A DNA stretch of 64,000 nt. Origin: JBCCQL01 sp039414355 (GTDB lineage Bacteria > Planctomycetota > Planctomycetia > Pirellulales > Lacipirellulaceae). The notes below the pieces were generated by a model. That model saw only the letters and a list, made by a program, of their open reading frames with translations. It was not told the origin of the DNA and made no database searches. A program made the position numbers and the translations under genes. Position 1 is the stretch's first letter, and each line of letters begins with the position of its first letter. The stretch lies in contig JBCDJN010000006.1 in the NCBI GenBank assembly GCA_039414355.1, positions 1 through 64,000 of the forward strand, written 5' to 3'. This document shows positions 1 through 9,717 of this stretch, one piece after another.

Positions 1-176
1 CCACGTACTGGCTCGAAGGCCACGCCGACCGCGTCATCCAGCATCTTTGCTGGGACGGCTGCATGTTCCCGAACCAGCGGCTGCGTGACCCGGCAACCTG
101 GGAGGCGGTGCTCGACGTGATGCTTCCGGTCCGCGATTCGCAGTCCGTCGAAACGGCTCCGGAGGTGATCGCATGA
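1..176 (+). CDS. C-terminal fragment of an unidentified protein
   Basis: An open frame enters from the left edge and stops at TGA 174-176, giving 57 residues rich in Trp and Cys (the stretch HLCWDGCMFPN is distinctive). I do not recognise the family. Its stop overlaps the ATG of the next gene in an ATGA arrangement, so it is almost certainly the first visible member of the same operon of sugar oxidoreductases. A sugar isomerase/epimerase-type TIM barrel would fit the context, but nothing in the fragment proves it. Confidence 0.6.
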   Translation, partial: TYWLEGHADRVIQHLCWDGCMFPNQRLRDPATWEAVLDVMLPVRDSQSVETAPEVIA

Positions 177-1312
177 CGGAGGCGCTTCGCATCGGGCTGA
201 TTGGTTGTGGGTTCATGGGCCGAGCGCACTCGAACGCCTACAACCGGGTGGCAAACTTTTTCGATACGCCGATCAAGCCGCGTCTTGCAGCGGTTTGCTC
301 CCGCGACGCGGCCGTCACCCAGGCGTTCGCTGACAAGTGGGGGTACGCCTCGACCGAGACCGACTGGCGTAGACTGATTGGGCGCGACGACATCGACGCG
401 GTAGACATCTGCGTCCCGAATAATCTGCACGCCGAAATAACGTCTGCCGCGGCGGCCGCCGGTAAGGCGGTGCTGTGCGAGAAGCCGCTGGCGATGAACG
501 CCGCCGAAGGTGAGGCGATGTGCGAGGCCGTCGAGGCCGCGGGCGTGCCCAACATGGTTTGGTACAACTACCGCCGCGTGCCGGCAGTGATGCTCGCGAA
601 GCAACTGATCGACGAAGGCAAGCTGGGACGCGTCTACCACTACCGAGCCAACTTCCTGCAGGACTGGACCATTGCCGAGGACCTGCCCCAAGGCGGCGCC
701 GCCCTGTGGCGACTCGACTCGGCGGCGGCCGGCTCGGGGGTGACCGGCGACCTGCTCGCACACTGCATCGACACGGCGATGTGGCTCAACGGGCCGATCG
801 ACGATGTCTCGGCGATGACCGAGACGTTCGTCAAGCAGCGGGTGCATCAATCGACCGGCGACGTTCAGCCGGTCACGATCGACGACGCCTGCGCGTTCCT
901 TTGCCACTTTGAGAACGGCTCGCTGGGGCTCTTCGAATCAACCCGCTACGCCCGCGGCCACAAGGCGTTGTACACGCTCGAAATCAACGGCCAGCACGCG
1001 TCGCTCCGCTGGGACCTTCACGACCTGCACCGGCTGGAGTACTTCAGCCACGCCGATGAGGGAAGGCTGCGGGGCTGGCGGTCGATCCACGTCACGGACC
1101 ACGACGGCAGCCAACCCTACATGGACAAGTGGTGGGTTCCCGGTTTGCAGATCGGCTACGAGCACTCGTTCGTGCACCAAGTGGCCGATTTCCTCGAAGG
1201 CCTCGCCACCGGCCGGCCCGCCGGCCCAACTTTCCGCGACGCCCTCGAGACGCAACGCGTGTGCGACGCCGTCCTCCGCAGCGCCACCGAACGGCGCTGG
1301 GAAACCCTGTAG
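173..1312 (+). CDS. Gfo/Idh/MocA family oxidoreductase, cytoplasmic
   Basis: Predicted NAD(P)-dependent sugar or cyclitol dehydrogenase of 379 residues, normal for the family. The N-terminal Rossmann fold shows the dinucleotide motif GLIGCGFMG (residues 8-16), and the family motif EKP lies at 103-105. The C-terminal half is the alpha/beta substrate domain, with a GDLLAHCID segment near residue 200. There is no signal peptide. The start is the ATG at 173: a strong GGAGGTGA sits just upstream and the codon overlaps the previous stop by four bases. The neighbours are a DUF1080 protein and a Tat-exported paralogue. That combination suits oxidation of sugars to 3-keto derivatives and their cleavage, which is inference. 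The exact substrate cannot be read from sequence. Confidence 0.93.
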   Translation: MTEALRIGLIGCGFMGRAHSNAYNRVANFFDTPIKPRLAAVCSRDAAVTQAFADKWGYASTETDWRRLIGRDDIDAVDICVPNNLHAEITSAAAAAGKAVLCEKPLAMNAAEGEAMCEAVEAAGVPNMVWYNYRRVPAVMLAKQLIDEGKLGRVYHYRANFLQDWTIAEDLPQGGAALWRLDSAAAGSGVTGDLLAHCIDTAMWLNGPIDDVSAMTETFVKQRVHQSTGDVQPVTIDDACAFLCHFENGSLGLFESTRYARGHKALYTLEINGQHASLRWDLHDLHRLEYFSHADEGRLRGWRSIHVTDHDGSQPYMDKWWVPGLQIGYEHSFVHQVADFLEGLATGRPAGPTFRDALETQRVCDAVLRSATERRWETL

Positions 1313-1334
1313 CCTCAAGAAACCAGTTCGCGCC

Positions 1335-2087
1335 ATGCACCGTCCACTCGTTTTCTGCGCCGCGTTGCAGGCTCCAGTAGCCGCGTTCATGGCGGCTGTC
1401 GCTATCGCCAACACGAACGTCGCCGCGGCGAATGACAGTGGGTTTGTCTCCCTCTTCGATGGCGAGTCGCTCGACGGATGGGACGGCAACCCGGAGTTGT
1501 GGCGGGTCGAGGCGGGGGCGATCGTTGGCGAAACGTCCGACGCCAGTCCGATCGCGAAGAACGAGTTCTTGATCTGGGAGGGCGACGCCGCCGATTTTGT
1601 CCTCCGCCTGAAGTTCCGCATCTCCGACCGCGGGGTTGGCAACTCCGGCGTTCAGTACCGTTCCAAGAGGCTCGCCGGAGGGCAGGGCTGGGCTGTAGGC
1701 GGCTACCAGGCGGACATCCACGCCCCGAACATCCACATGGGCATCCTGTACGAGGAAGGCGGCCGCGGAATCGTCGCCAAACGTGGGAGCCAAGTGCGAC
1801 TACGGCGGGTCGAAGGACGCGTTGTCAAGCAAGTCACCGGCTCGGTTGGCGACCCCGCCGAAATCGTCGCCGGTGTTTCGCCCGGCGAATGGCAGGAGAT
1901 GGAAATCGTCGCCCGCGGCAACCGTCTCGAGCAAAAGCTCAACGGCAAGCCGACGGTCGTAGTCATTGACGACGACCCCGAGCAAGCGGCCGCCTCGGGG
2001 CTCATCGCCCTACAGGTGCACCGCGGGCCGGCAATGAAGGTTGAGTTCAAGGACATCCGGCTAAAGACACTCCCTGCCGACGAATAA
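1335..2087 (+). CDS. Secreted DUF1080 (3-keto-disaccharide hydrolase-type) protein
   Basis: A 250-residue exported protein. It starts with a signal peptide of about 30 residues ending near NVAAA, then one DUF1080 jelly-roll. That domain opens with the typical FVSLFDGESLDGW, has FRISDRGVGNSGVQYRS in the middle and ends with GLIALQVHRGPAMKVEFKDIRLK. Characterised DUF1080 members hydrolyse or eliminate 3-keto-glycosides. The ATG at 1335 was chosen over longer in-frame options because it begins the signal peptide and follows the upstream stop. It lies between two Gfo/Idh/MocA genes, which could supply 3-keto substrates. Confidence 0.9.
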   Translation: MHRPLVFCAALQAPVAAFMAAVAIANTNVAAANDSGFVSLFDGESLDGWDGNPELWRVEAGAIVGETSDASPIAKNEFLIWEGDAADFVLRLKFRISDRGVGNSGVQYRSKRLAGGQGWAVGGYQADIHAPNIHMGILYEEGGRGIVAKRGSQVRLRRVEGRVVKQVTGSVGDPAEIVAGVSPGEWQEMEIVARGNRLEQKLNGKPTVVVIDDDPEQAAASGLIALQVHRGPAMKVEFKDIRLKTLPADE

Positions 2088-2123
2088 GCCGGCAGTTACC
2101 ACGCCACTTCGAGAACGCGACGA

Positions 2124-3404
2124 ATGGAACGCATGCAACCCACGCGTCGAGACTTCATCAAGCACGCCGCCGCCGGCGCCGCGGCCATTGGCGCGCCGAC
2201 GATCGTGCCTTCCTCCGCACTCGGCAGGGACGGCGCGACGCCACCCAGCGAGCGGACAACCATCGGCGGCATCGGCATCGGCACGCGCGGCAGGGTGGTC
2301 TTGAGCCGCTTCCTCCCGCAGACGGACTGCCACTTCTTGACCACCGCCGACGCTCAACGTAGCCGCGGCGCGCAGGTCAAACGCATGGTTGACGAGCACT
2401 ACGGAAACCGTGACTGCGAGGTTGTCCGCTACCCGCGCGAAGTGCTCGACCGTGAAGACATCGACGCGGTGCTCATCGCCACCGGCGACCGCTGGCACAC
2501 CATGGCCACGATCCTCGCCGCGCGGGCCGGCAAGGACATCTATTGCGAGAAGCCTTGCTCGATGACCATCGAGGAGAGCCTCGCCTTCCGCGACGCCGTG
2601 AAGCGTTACGGCCGCATCTACCAGGCCGGGACACAGCGTCGGACGATCCCCAACTTCGAGATGGCGGTCGAAGTCGCCCGAAGCGGCAAGCTCGGGAAGA
2701 TTCACACGATGCACGCCCACACGCTCGCCCCGGTGTTCAACCGCAAGTGGCTCCCCGAGAAGCCGCTGCCGCCGGGTGACGAGATCGACTGGGACCTATG
2801 GCTCGGACCCGCGCCCTGGCGGCCGTACCACCCCGACTACGCCGCCGGGCGTTGGCGGAATCACCACGACCTTCACAGCGGCGGGATCCTGGAGTGGGGC
2901 TCTCACACCGTGGACATCTGCCAGTGGGCCGCCGGCGCCGACGACACCATCCCGGTGACCTACGAACCGCACGGCAACAACGTCACGGCGACCTACGCAG
3001 ACGGCCTGAAGCTGGTGATGCGTGACCGAGGCACCGGCTGGATCGGGCTGGGCACCTGCCCGGTCCGCTTCGAGGGCGACGAGGGCTGGATTGAGACCGG
3101 CGACAGCGGGAAGTTCGCCGTCTCGCCCGAATCGCTCCGCGCCGAACTCGCCGTGCCACAGATGCGTGGCACCGACCCGGTCAACCACGTGCGGGAGTTC
3201 CTCGACTGCGTCCGCTCGCGCCGGCGGTGCTCAGCGCACGAAGACGCCGCGGCCCAAGCCCACATCGCCACGCACGCGGCGACGATCGCCTGGCGGCTCG
3301 GCCGGAAGCTCACCATCGACCCCAATACGAACCGGTTCGTCAGCGACGACGAGGCGAACCGATACCTGAGCCGCGCGGTTCGCGAGCCGTGGCGGATCAC
3401 TTGA
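2124..3404 (+). CDS. Tat-exported Gfo/Idh/MocA family oxidoreductase
   Basis: A 426-residue oxidoreductase with a twin-arginine signal at the N-terminus (TRRDFIKHAAAGAAA from residue 7), so it should be folded with its cofactor in the cytoplasm and then exported. The Rossmann core includes IDAVLIATGDRWH and IYCEKPCSM. The C-terminal half has the GGILEWGSHTVDICQW segment typical of the planctomycete Tat subgroup. A second possible ATG three codons in (2133) leaves the Tat motif intact. It sits 36 bases after the DUF1080 gene and probably works on the same glycosides in the periplasm. Confidence 0.92.
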   Translation: MERMQPTRRDFIKHAAAGAAAIGAPTIVPSSALGRDGATPPSERTTIGGIGIGTRGRVVLSRFLPQTDCHFLTTADAQRSRGAQVKRMVDEHYGNRDCEVVRYPREVLDREDIDAVLIATGDRWHTMATILAARAGKDIYCEKPCSMTIEESLAFRDAVKRYGRIYQAGTQRRTIPNFEMAVEVARSGKLGKIHTMHAHTLAPVFNRKWLPEKPLPPGDEIDWDLWLGPAPWRPYHPDYAAGRWRNHHDLHSGGILEWGSHTVDICQWAAGADDTIPVTYEPHGNNVTATYADGLKLVMRDRGTGWIGLGTCPVRFEGDEGWIETGDSGKFAVSPESLRAELAVPQMRGTDPVNHVREFLDCVRSRRRCSAHEDAAAQAHIATHAATIAWRLGRKLTIDPNTNRFVSDDEANRYLSRAVREPWRIT

Positions 3405-3460
3405 TCCCGCCATGACTTCGTTCCGCTTCGCAACCAACGCTTAACCATTCGACTTAGAAC

Positions 3461-5389
3461 ATGCACCACCAGTCCTTGGGCGCCGCCTTCCTAGCGCTGC
3501 TGCTCGGCGCAGGTTTACCGACGATCGCTCCCGCGGAAGAAGCGTCGCAGTCGGAACTGCTCAACGTGCTGAACGACGACAGCGCGACGGACAACGATCG
3601 GGCTACGGCATGCCAGAAGCTCGCGATCGTCGGAACGGCCGATGCTGTGCCGGTGCTAGTTGGCCTTCTAGGCAACGAGCAGTTCTCTCACTACGCCCGC
3701 TACGCTTTGCAGAACATCGCCGACGAGAAGGCGGCCGCGGCGCTCCGCGCGGCGTTGGGCGCCGCCGAGGACGACTTGCTGGTCGGTGTGATCAACTCCG
3801 TCGCCGCTCGACGCGACGCGGCCTCGGCGCCACGGCTGGTTGAGCTCGCCCGATCAGCCAACCCACGCGTCGCTTCGACGGCTGTCGCCGCGCTGGTCGC
3901 GGTCGAGCCAAGCCGGGCGGCGCTGCTGCTCGAACAAGTCGACGCCGCTACCCAGATCCGCTGGGCGGACGCGGTCCTCGCGTGCGCCGAGACCATCGCC
4001 GGGCAGGGGCAAGCAGCCGCGGCGATGCGACTTGTGCGGAGTCTCGACTCCCCCACGGCGCCGCAGGCGGTGCGTGCTTCTGCCATCGTCACAAGGATCG
4101 GCATAGCGGAGCCAGCTGAGGCCGAGACACTCGCCCGCGAACTGCTGGCCAGCGAAGAAGAGTGGCGGTTCTCGGTCGGGCTTCAGGCGGCCGTCCAGGG
4201 CGGTGTCCCGGGTGGCGACGCGCTGCTCGTGAGCGCCATTGATCGCGCCCTGCCATTCAGACACGCCAGGCTGCTCGCCGGTCTGCGATCGATCGGCGGT
4301 CCCGCCGCCCTCGCGGCGGCCAGAGTTGCTGCCGAGTCGGGTGACGGGCTGGTGCAAACCGAAGCGATCAAGACACTTGGCGCCCTCGGCGACGCCGCCG
4401 ACGCGAAGGTGCTGATGCCGCTCGCGCAGCGGGAAGGCCCCACAGGCGAGACCGCTAGGATGGCCCTCGCGGAGATCGACGACGCTAGTGTCAATCCCAT
4501 GATCGTGACGATGCTACAGGACGGGCGGGGCGATGCGATGGCGTTCGCCGCCAATCTGATCGGTCAGCGACGCATCACCGAGGGCGCCGGCGACGTCGTT
4601 GCTGCGATCGAGGTCGCCGACCAGCCGGAAGTCCGAGTGGCCCTGCTAACTGCGGCTCGCCGGCTAGCGGTGGGCGATACGCTACCGAGCCTCGTCGACT
4701 TGATGCTGACGGCGGAATCAGCGAAGGAACGCAAGCTGGCGACCGAAGCCGCACTGGCTGCCGCGTCGCGTGTGACCGACCGTGAAGCGATGGCCGCAAG
4801 CGTGGCCGCGAACGCTGCGGCCGCACGAGGCAGCCGTCTCGGCGGTCTGTTGGACGTGCTCGCAGTCTTGGGTGGCGAGACCGCGCTAAAGGCGGTGGGC
4901 AGCGCGTCTGAGAGCGACGATCGCGATTCGCAGAACGAGGCGACACGCGTCCTTGGCAACTGGCCCAACGCCGATGCGGCCCCGTTGCTGCTCCGCCTGG
5001 CAGGCTCGGAACACCCGTACGCGGTTAGGTGCCTGCGGGGCTATCTGCGGATCGCCAGGCAGTTCGCAAGAGACCCCGAGCAGCGAGTGGCCATGGTCGA
5101 AAAAGCCTTGGCAGCCGCCAGCCGCCGCGAGGAGCGGGTACTCGCCTTGCAGGTACTGGAACGGGCGCCCACCGTCCAGGCTCTGCAACTTGCCACTGGT
5201 GAACTGCCCGACAGCCGACTGGGGACCGACGCCAGTGCATCCGTCATCAAGATCGCCGAGCAAGTCGCCGACTCCAATCCCGCCGCGGCCGCCCTCGCCG
5301 CCCGGCAGGTCATCAACACCGGCGGGAACGCCGACACCCTCGCGCTGGCAAAGCGTTTGGCAGCTCAGCAGAGTTCCAATCCTGAGTAG
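3461..5389 (+). CDS. Exported HEAT-repeat protein
   Basis: A 642-residue protein with an N-terminal signal peptide (residues 1-25, ending TIAPAEE) followed almost entirely by Ala/Leu-rich helical HEAT-like repeats, for example the stretches around residues 45-110 and 280-330. No catalytic domain is visible. Such proteins accompany DUF1080 and Gfo/Idh/MocA genes in planctomycetes and probably act as scaffolds. The stop lies one base before the end of the opposite-strand lyase gene, so the two operons converge with no intergenic space and no obvious terminator. Confidence 0.85.
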   Translation: MHHQSLGAAFLALLLGAGLPTIAPAEEASQSELLNVLNDDSATDNDRATACQKLAIVGTADAVPVLVGLLGNEQFSHYARYALQNIADEKAAAALRAALGAAEDDLLVGVINSVAARRDAASAPRLVELARSANPRVASTAVAALVAVEPSRAALLLEQVDAATQIRWADAVLACAETIAGQGQAAAAMRLVRSLDSPTAPQAVRASAIVTRIGIAEPAEAETLARELLASEEEWRFSVGLQAAVQGGVPGGDALLVSAIDRALPFRHARLLAGLRSIGGPAALAAARVAAESGDGLVQTEAIKTLGALGDAADAKVLMPLAQREGPTGETARMALAEIDDASVNPMIVTMLQDGRGDAMAFAANLIGQRRITEGAGDVVAAIEVADQPEVRVALLTAARRLAVGDTLPSLVDLMLTAESAKERKLATEAALAAASRVTDREAMAASVAANAAAARGSRLGGLLDVLAVLGGETALKAVGSASESDDRDSQNEATRVLGNWPNADAAPLLLRLAGSEHPYAVRCLRGYLRIARQFARDPEQRVAMVEKALAAASRREERVLALQVLERAPTVQALQLATGELPDSRLGTDASASVIKIAEQVADSNPAAAALAARQVINTGGNADTLALAKRLAAQQSSNPE

Positions 5390-5390
5390 G

Positions 5391-8300
5391 TTACCGCTGA
5401 CGGCTGGTCATCCACACGGCGGGTGGGAGCACTAGGACCGCAGTCGTCGGTTCCGGGGCCACCGGCGCCACAACAGCCTCTGAGCTTGCACTCGTTGCTC
5501 CGAACTGGTCGCGCCAAATCGCGTAATCGAGTCTGTCGACACGCATGTCGCGGTTAGCGTCCCCCGCAACGCCCACTCCGGTCGCGCCGAGATTGTCACG
5601 CCACACGCTATAGTCGGCGGCATCGACAGCCATATCGCCATTGAAGTCGCCCGAGAGCCCAACGCCGATGCTGAGGACCCCGTGGGTCAGCAGCTGACCG
5701 TTGTCCCAAGTCAAGCCGGGGGCAAGAGACGGCAGGATCAATCGGTCGAAAGCCCCGGTGCGAGCGGCGAAGTCGATCAGGTCGAAGGAATCACCGGCAT
5801 GCAGGCTGGCGCCGCCCGAGGGGAGCGTGATCTCCAAGGTTCCCCCTGCGACAAGCGTGCCGGTAACGCTCAGCACGTCGTGGTCACCCGGCGCGGCGAT
5901 CTCCATCTTCACTGTCGAGTCAACGTCCAGCGTCGCGTCGCCGGCGACGGTCAGGGTCCGCTGCTCGATCGGAGTCGGAGGCGTGACGAGCTCGCGAAGC
6001 GAGAATGACGTGAGCGTGCCGGTGATGTCACGCGTGTTGGAGTTGGCGATCCCCACCGCGTTGATGGACTCGTCGTTCAGAACTTCCTCCGCACGGATCA
6101 ACCGGAATCCATCGCCGGTGTCGGCCTCCATGGTTGCGGTCCACGCGCCGGCCCCGGCGGTGGTGTCGAGGGTGATCCGGATGTCGACGTCGCCGCCGGA
6201 CTCGCCGGCGCCCACCAGCCACGGAGACCCATCATGCGTTCCCGGGCTCGACAGGCTCGTGTCACCCAAGAAAGTCTGATTGCTCGAACCGCCTTGGGCG
6301 CCTCGGTACATGGCCCATGCCAGGCCCTCGACGTCGCCGGTAATGAAGCGCGAGTTGGCGCTGTTGACCGGCGACTGTCCGTTAACGAAGCCAAGGGCGA
6401 ACCAATCGGTGTCGCCGACGATCGCGTCAATCGACGCTTCCAGCACATACACGCCGCCATCACTCGGCGTAAAGGCGAGCGTGGCCGACCCGCCCGGGGC
6501 ATCTCCGAGGCTCTCGCCGTTGTCGAGGAACGTGGGCGCCGCTACCCAGCGAGACGAATCGAACGAGACATCCGGCAGGGCTTCATTGAGCAACGCACCG
6601 GCGCCGGCGAAGTCTTCGCTGTAGAGAACGCCGAGCGGCGCCGACGGACCGCTGTTGATGGCCAGCGTGCCACCTTGCAGCGTGAGACCACCAGAGAGCG
6701 TGCCACGCGCCCTGAGCGTTCCGCCGGACTCCACGTGCGTCTCCCCGACCCCGGCGCCTTCATCGAGAATCAACTGACCGTCCCGGACGACCGTCTGACC
6801 CGCGTAGGAGCCGGCGCGGCGGAGTTCGAGCACACCAGCGCCACTCTTGATAAATCCGCCATCGCCGCTGACGGGCGCTGGTATGGTCATCGACGAGCCA
6901 GGTGAAACATCAATAGTACCGTGTCCTTGTCCATCGAAGGACACGGCGTGAGACACGGCAAGCCCCTCAGCAACGTGCAGCCGCCCGCCCGCCACGAGGG
7001 CAACGCTGGCCTGCGGGCCGCCCAGTCCATCGACGGAGTCGGCGCGGGCGGTGGCGTTTGGAAGGATTCGAACCGTGCCGGTGAACCCCGCATTATTGGC
7101 CAGCGTGGTCGTCCCCGCGGCAACCTCGATGGCGCCGATGCCACTGACGTTGCGGAGCGTTTCGTCGACGAGAACGCTGATCCTTCCATCGTTGACGATC
7201 GCTGAAGGGTTGTCCGGAAAGACGTTTCCCGCGGCGCCGGTGACGCCGATCTGAAGCACGCCAGTCGGCCAAACCTCGAAGGGGCTTGCCATGGTCGCGG
7301 CGTCGGAGGCTGCCATGACCACAACGCCGCGGTCGGCCACCACTACCGCGCCGGTCATCTGGTTGGCGTCGCCCGAGATGTTGAGCGTGGCGTTCGCGAC
7401 CCGGGTTTGTCCAGCGTAGCGGTTGCCGGACGTCTCGAGGTTTAGTTGCCCTCCGCCCACGACCGACAAGCTGCCGGCGGTCAACGCCCCGGCGCCCGTG
7501 AAGGTGTAGGTGGAATCGGTATCGACGACGACCTTGGCCGCCTCGACCTGACCACCAAACTGGACCGTACGGACGCTCGGCGTGTCGTCGAAGGTGACGT
7601 TGTCGTAGCTATTGAACGTGCCGGGGTCGCCAAGATGAGAGAAGTTCGCGGCTGTGGTGTCCCACGTCGAGTGCTCGTCGCCGGACCACTTGACGACACG
7701 TCCCATCGCCGTCACGGCGTCCCACTCAAGGACTGAGATTGGGCTGCCGCCGTTGGTTGAGTCGCCATCCATCCGCTGCACGAGAATGTGCGCCTGCCTC
7801 TGCGTCTGCCACAGCGTGCGATCAACGGTCGGCTCAGTACGTCCGAGCGATTCGGTGGTGAGGCGATGGAACTCCCAGTCGTCGCGAGACTCGGCCTGAG
7901 AGACGGCAACGGTCACGCCCCCACCATTGTCGTCGTCCTTGTAGATGACGTATGCGCGGTTGTAGTCGTCAAAGAAGACTTGAGGCCGGCCCATGTGGTT
8001 GCGGCCGAGCTGCGACTCCGGCACGACGGTCGCGACGCCGTCCGTGCGGCGGTGGGTAATCTGCGATGTGAACCACTCGTCGCCGTTGTGACCCACGTAC
8101 ATGTACTGCCGGCGGTTGTCGGGGGTCGGGTCTCCCGACCTCGGCGCCCACCACGTGGCGATTGCCGGGCGATTGCCGGCGTCGATGGCTTGCGTGCCGG
8201 TGTTGATCAGGCTGCTGCCTTCAGGGATGGGCACGATGACTTCGGCGTTCGATTCGTCGATGATCGCCGGGTACGGGTCTTGGCCGCCAAGATCCTTGAA

Positions 8301-9185
8301 CCACGTCTGCCCGTCGTCCGGCGAATAGGCGTAGTAGAGGTTGTGATTCGTCTGAAAACCGCTGTTGCCGGTGGGCGAAGAACTGTTGTAGCGCTTCGTC
8401 CAAGTCGCGTGCAGGCCGCCGTTGGAGTCGTAGCTGAGGTTGTGCGGGTAGGCGTTGTAGGTGAGGCCGGAAGCATCCGTGTTGTTGATCCAGACCTCGT
8501 CTGCCCAGTCCCAGGTGTCGGTAGCGTTATCGAAGCGGTTGATCCGGTAGACGCCGTTCCCCGAACCGCCGGTGCGATAGTTGAACAGGAGGTCGTCCGA
8601 GCCGGGGATCCGGATGAAGTTGGGGTAGGTGGTGCGGCTTTCTTGCGAACCTGTCATGGTGTTGATGGCGCCGCTATTGCCCACGGAGTCGCCGATGAAC
8701 GCGAGCGGCTCGCCAGCGGTGACCGGCGTTGTGGATCGTGTGTAGAGGAGCGGGTCGGCGTGGGTACCCCAGGCTAAGTGCAGGTAGCCGTCACCGTCGA
8801 CACCAACGACAGGCACGTTGTGCGCGTCGTTGATGTTGAACGACGTGAACTCGGTGACGCGGATCTCCCAGTGGTTGGCGGGGGCCGAGAGCTCCCGCCG
8901 CATGACCATCAACTTGCCGTCTTCGCGGTAGTTGGTTGTGAATTGGTAACCGCCGGCGGTGATGATCGACTCGTTCTTAAACGCCGTCGAGTTGATCGAC
9001 ACCCGATCGCGCCCTAGTTCGTTGGTCGCGGGGTCGTTGTCGGTGATCGGGACGACCTCGACGAAGCTGGCGGGATCAACCTGCGCCGAGGCCGCAAGTC
9101 CCCAGCCAGCAAAGAACATTCCGAGAGAGATCAGACACGCCGGTCGTCGGCAGTAGAGCGGCGCCGAATCGCTTTGTCTTCGCAT
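5391..9185 (-). CDS. BNR_4 (ulvan-lyase-like) beta-propeller with surface repeats, dockerin and PEP-CTERM
   Basis: About 1264 residues. Order of parts: signal peptide (to about residue 34, ending ASAQ); BNR_4 propeller (about 40-480); autotransporter-associated beta-strand repeats (about 530-840); a jelly-roll module shared with the next PEP-CTERM gene; a dockerin-like Ca-binding pair (GDFNGDMAVDAADYSVWRD and a second copy); and a PEP-CTERM tail (APEPT, hydrophobic stretch, RQR). The propeller has His122, His142, Tyr187 and Arg204. To my recollection their spacing is like the active-site His/His/Tyr/Arg of PL24/PL25 ulvan lyases. An upstream in-frame start at 9254 exists but would overlap the lipoprotein gene; 9185 starts the signal peptide. 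It is the last gene of an operon with DUF1559 and a lipoprotein. Ulvan as substrate is inference. Confidence 0.85.
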   Translation of the reverse strand: MRRQSDSAPLYCRRPACLISLGMFFAGWGLAASAQVDPASFVEVVPITDNDPATNELGRDRVSINSTAFKNESIITAGGYQFTTNYREDGKLMVMRRELSAPANHWEIRVTEFTSFNINDAHNVPVVGVDGDGYLHLAWGTHADPLLYTRSTTPVTAGEPLAFIGDSVGNSGAINTMTGSQESRTTYPNFIRIPGSDDLLFNYRTGGSGNGVYRINRFDNATDTWDWADEVWINNTDASGLTYNAYPHNLSYDSNGGLHATWTKRYNSSSPTGNSGFQTNHNLYYAYSPDDGQTWFKDLGGQDPYPAIIDESNAEVIVPIPEGSSLINTGTQAIDAGNRPAIATWWAPRSGDPTPDNRRQYMYVGHNGDEWFTSQITHRRTDGVATVVPESQLGRNHMGRPQVFFDDYNRAYVIYKDDDNGGGVTVAVSQAESRDDWEFHRLTTESLGRTEPTVDRTLWQTQRQAHILVQRMDGDSTNGGSPISVLEWDAVTAMGRVVKWSGDEHSTWDTTAANFSHLGDPGTFNSYDNVTFDDTPSVRTVQFGGQVEAAKVVVDTDSTYTFTGAGALTAGSLSVVGGGQLNLETSGNRYAGQTRVANATLNISGDANQMTGAVVVADRGVVVMAASDAATMASPFEVWPTGVLQIGVTGAAGNVFPDNPSAIVNDGRISVLVDETLRNVSGIGAIEVAAGTTTLANNAGFTGTVRILPNATARADSVDGLGGPQASVALVAGGRLHVAEGLAVSHAVSFDGQGHGTIDVSPGSSMTIPAPVSGDGGFIKSGAGVLELRRAGSYAGQTVVRDGQLILDEGAGVGETHVESGGTLRARGTLSGGLTLQGGTLAINSGPSAPLGVLYSEDFAGAGALLNEALPDVSFDSSRWVAAPTFLDNGESLGDAPGGSATLAFTPSDGGVYVLEASIDAIVGDTDWFALGFVNGQSPVNSANSRFITGDVEGLAWAMYRGAQGGSSNQTFLGDTSLSSPGTHDGSPWLVGAGESGGDVDIRITLDTTAGAGAWTATMEADTGDGFRLIRAEEVLNDESINAVGIANSNTRDITGTLTSFSLRELVTPPTPIEQRTLTVAGDATLDVDSTVKMEIAAPGDHDVLSVTGTLVAGGTLEITLPSGGASLHAGDSFDLIDFAARTGAFDRLILPSLAPGLTWDNGQLLTHGVLSIGVGLSGDFNGDMAVDAADYSVWRDNLGATGVGVAGDANRDMRVDRLDYAIWRDQFGATSASSEAVVAPVAPEPTTAVLVLPPAVWMTSRQR
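5983..6633 (-). repeat. Shared jelly-roll module, copy in the BNR_4 protein
   Basis: A segment of about 215 residues opening with YSEDFAGAG and containing SATLAFTPSDGGVYVLEASI, GDTDWFALGFVNGQ, FLGDTS, GDVDIRITLDT and AVGIANSN. Two further copies occur in the neighbouring giant protein at about 11517-12182 and 14374-15033. The order of blocks is the same, so this is one mobile module. It looks like a concanavalin/LamG-type beta sandwich, perhaps carbohydrate binding. Confidence 0.7.
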
Positions 9186-9237
9186 GACGCGCTCTGCTGC
9201 GTGAAAGACCCGCTCGGGGTCAGTCTTCGTCGGCGAC

Positions 9238-9666
9238 CTAGAAGCGCTCGACAAAGGGCTTGTTGTGGCCGCTGCCCTCCCACGTCAGCTCAAGCGACAG
9301 CGCTTTGGTGGGGTCTTCGATAGTCACCCAGAGCTGCGACGCGGTCTTGCTGGCGTAGCGTTTGGGGGCGTGCCATCGCTGGGAACGCTCATTGACGCCC
9401 TCCACCGCGGAGATGGTCACCAGATGCGTTCCTGGCGGGACACCGTCGCCGAAGTCGAGTGAGGTCAGCGTGAACGACCCGTCGGGCTGCAGGTTGCCGA
9501 TCGCCGTGCGCCCGCCTTCGATGACCATCCGGATCTGCCCATGAGCTAGCGGCTGCCCATCAATGGTCACTGTGCCGGAGACCGGCATCAGTCCATCATC
9601 GCATCCCGCCAAGGCCAGCAATGCGATCCACGGGGCAAGCAAACGGCTGCGTTTCCGAATCACCAT
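9238..9666 (-). CDS. Small lipoprotein with transthyretin-like fold, paired with DUF1559
   Basis: A 142-residue predicted lipoprotein with lipobox LAGC (Cys22). The mature part begins VSGTVTIDGQPLAHGQI and runs DGSFTLTSLDFGDGVPPGTHLV, the pattern of carboxypeptidase-regulatory or transthyretin-like beta sandwiches of planctomycetes. It ends LSLELTWEGSGHNKPFVERF. A clear paralogue lies at 34416-34898 with the same NLTWGG/KPFVER ending, and both copies directly follow a DUF1559 gene. The pairing suggests the two proteins work together at the cell surface. Function is unknown. Confidence 0.85.
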   Translation of the reverse strand: MVIRKRSRLLAPWIALLALAGCDDGLMPVSGTVTIDGQPLAHGQIRMVIEGGRTAIGNLQPDGSFTLTSLDFGDGVPPGTHLVTISAVEGVNERSQRWHAPKRYASKTASQLWVTIEDPTKALSLELTWEGSGHNKPFVERF

Positions 9667-9717
9667 AGTTTCCTAATCTGCGTGCGCAGCTCTTCCGTCG
9701 TCTCCCTCGGCGGCCAA

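Noticed and set aside
7788..8777. 329-residue plus-strand ORF
   Set aside because: Antisense to the BNR_4 propeller, whose active-site blocks lie on the minus strand. Composition is Val/Arg-rich without any domain.
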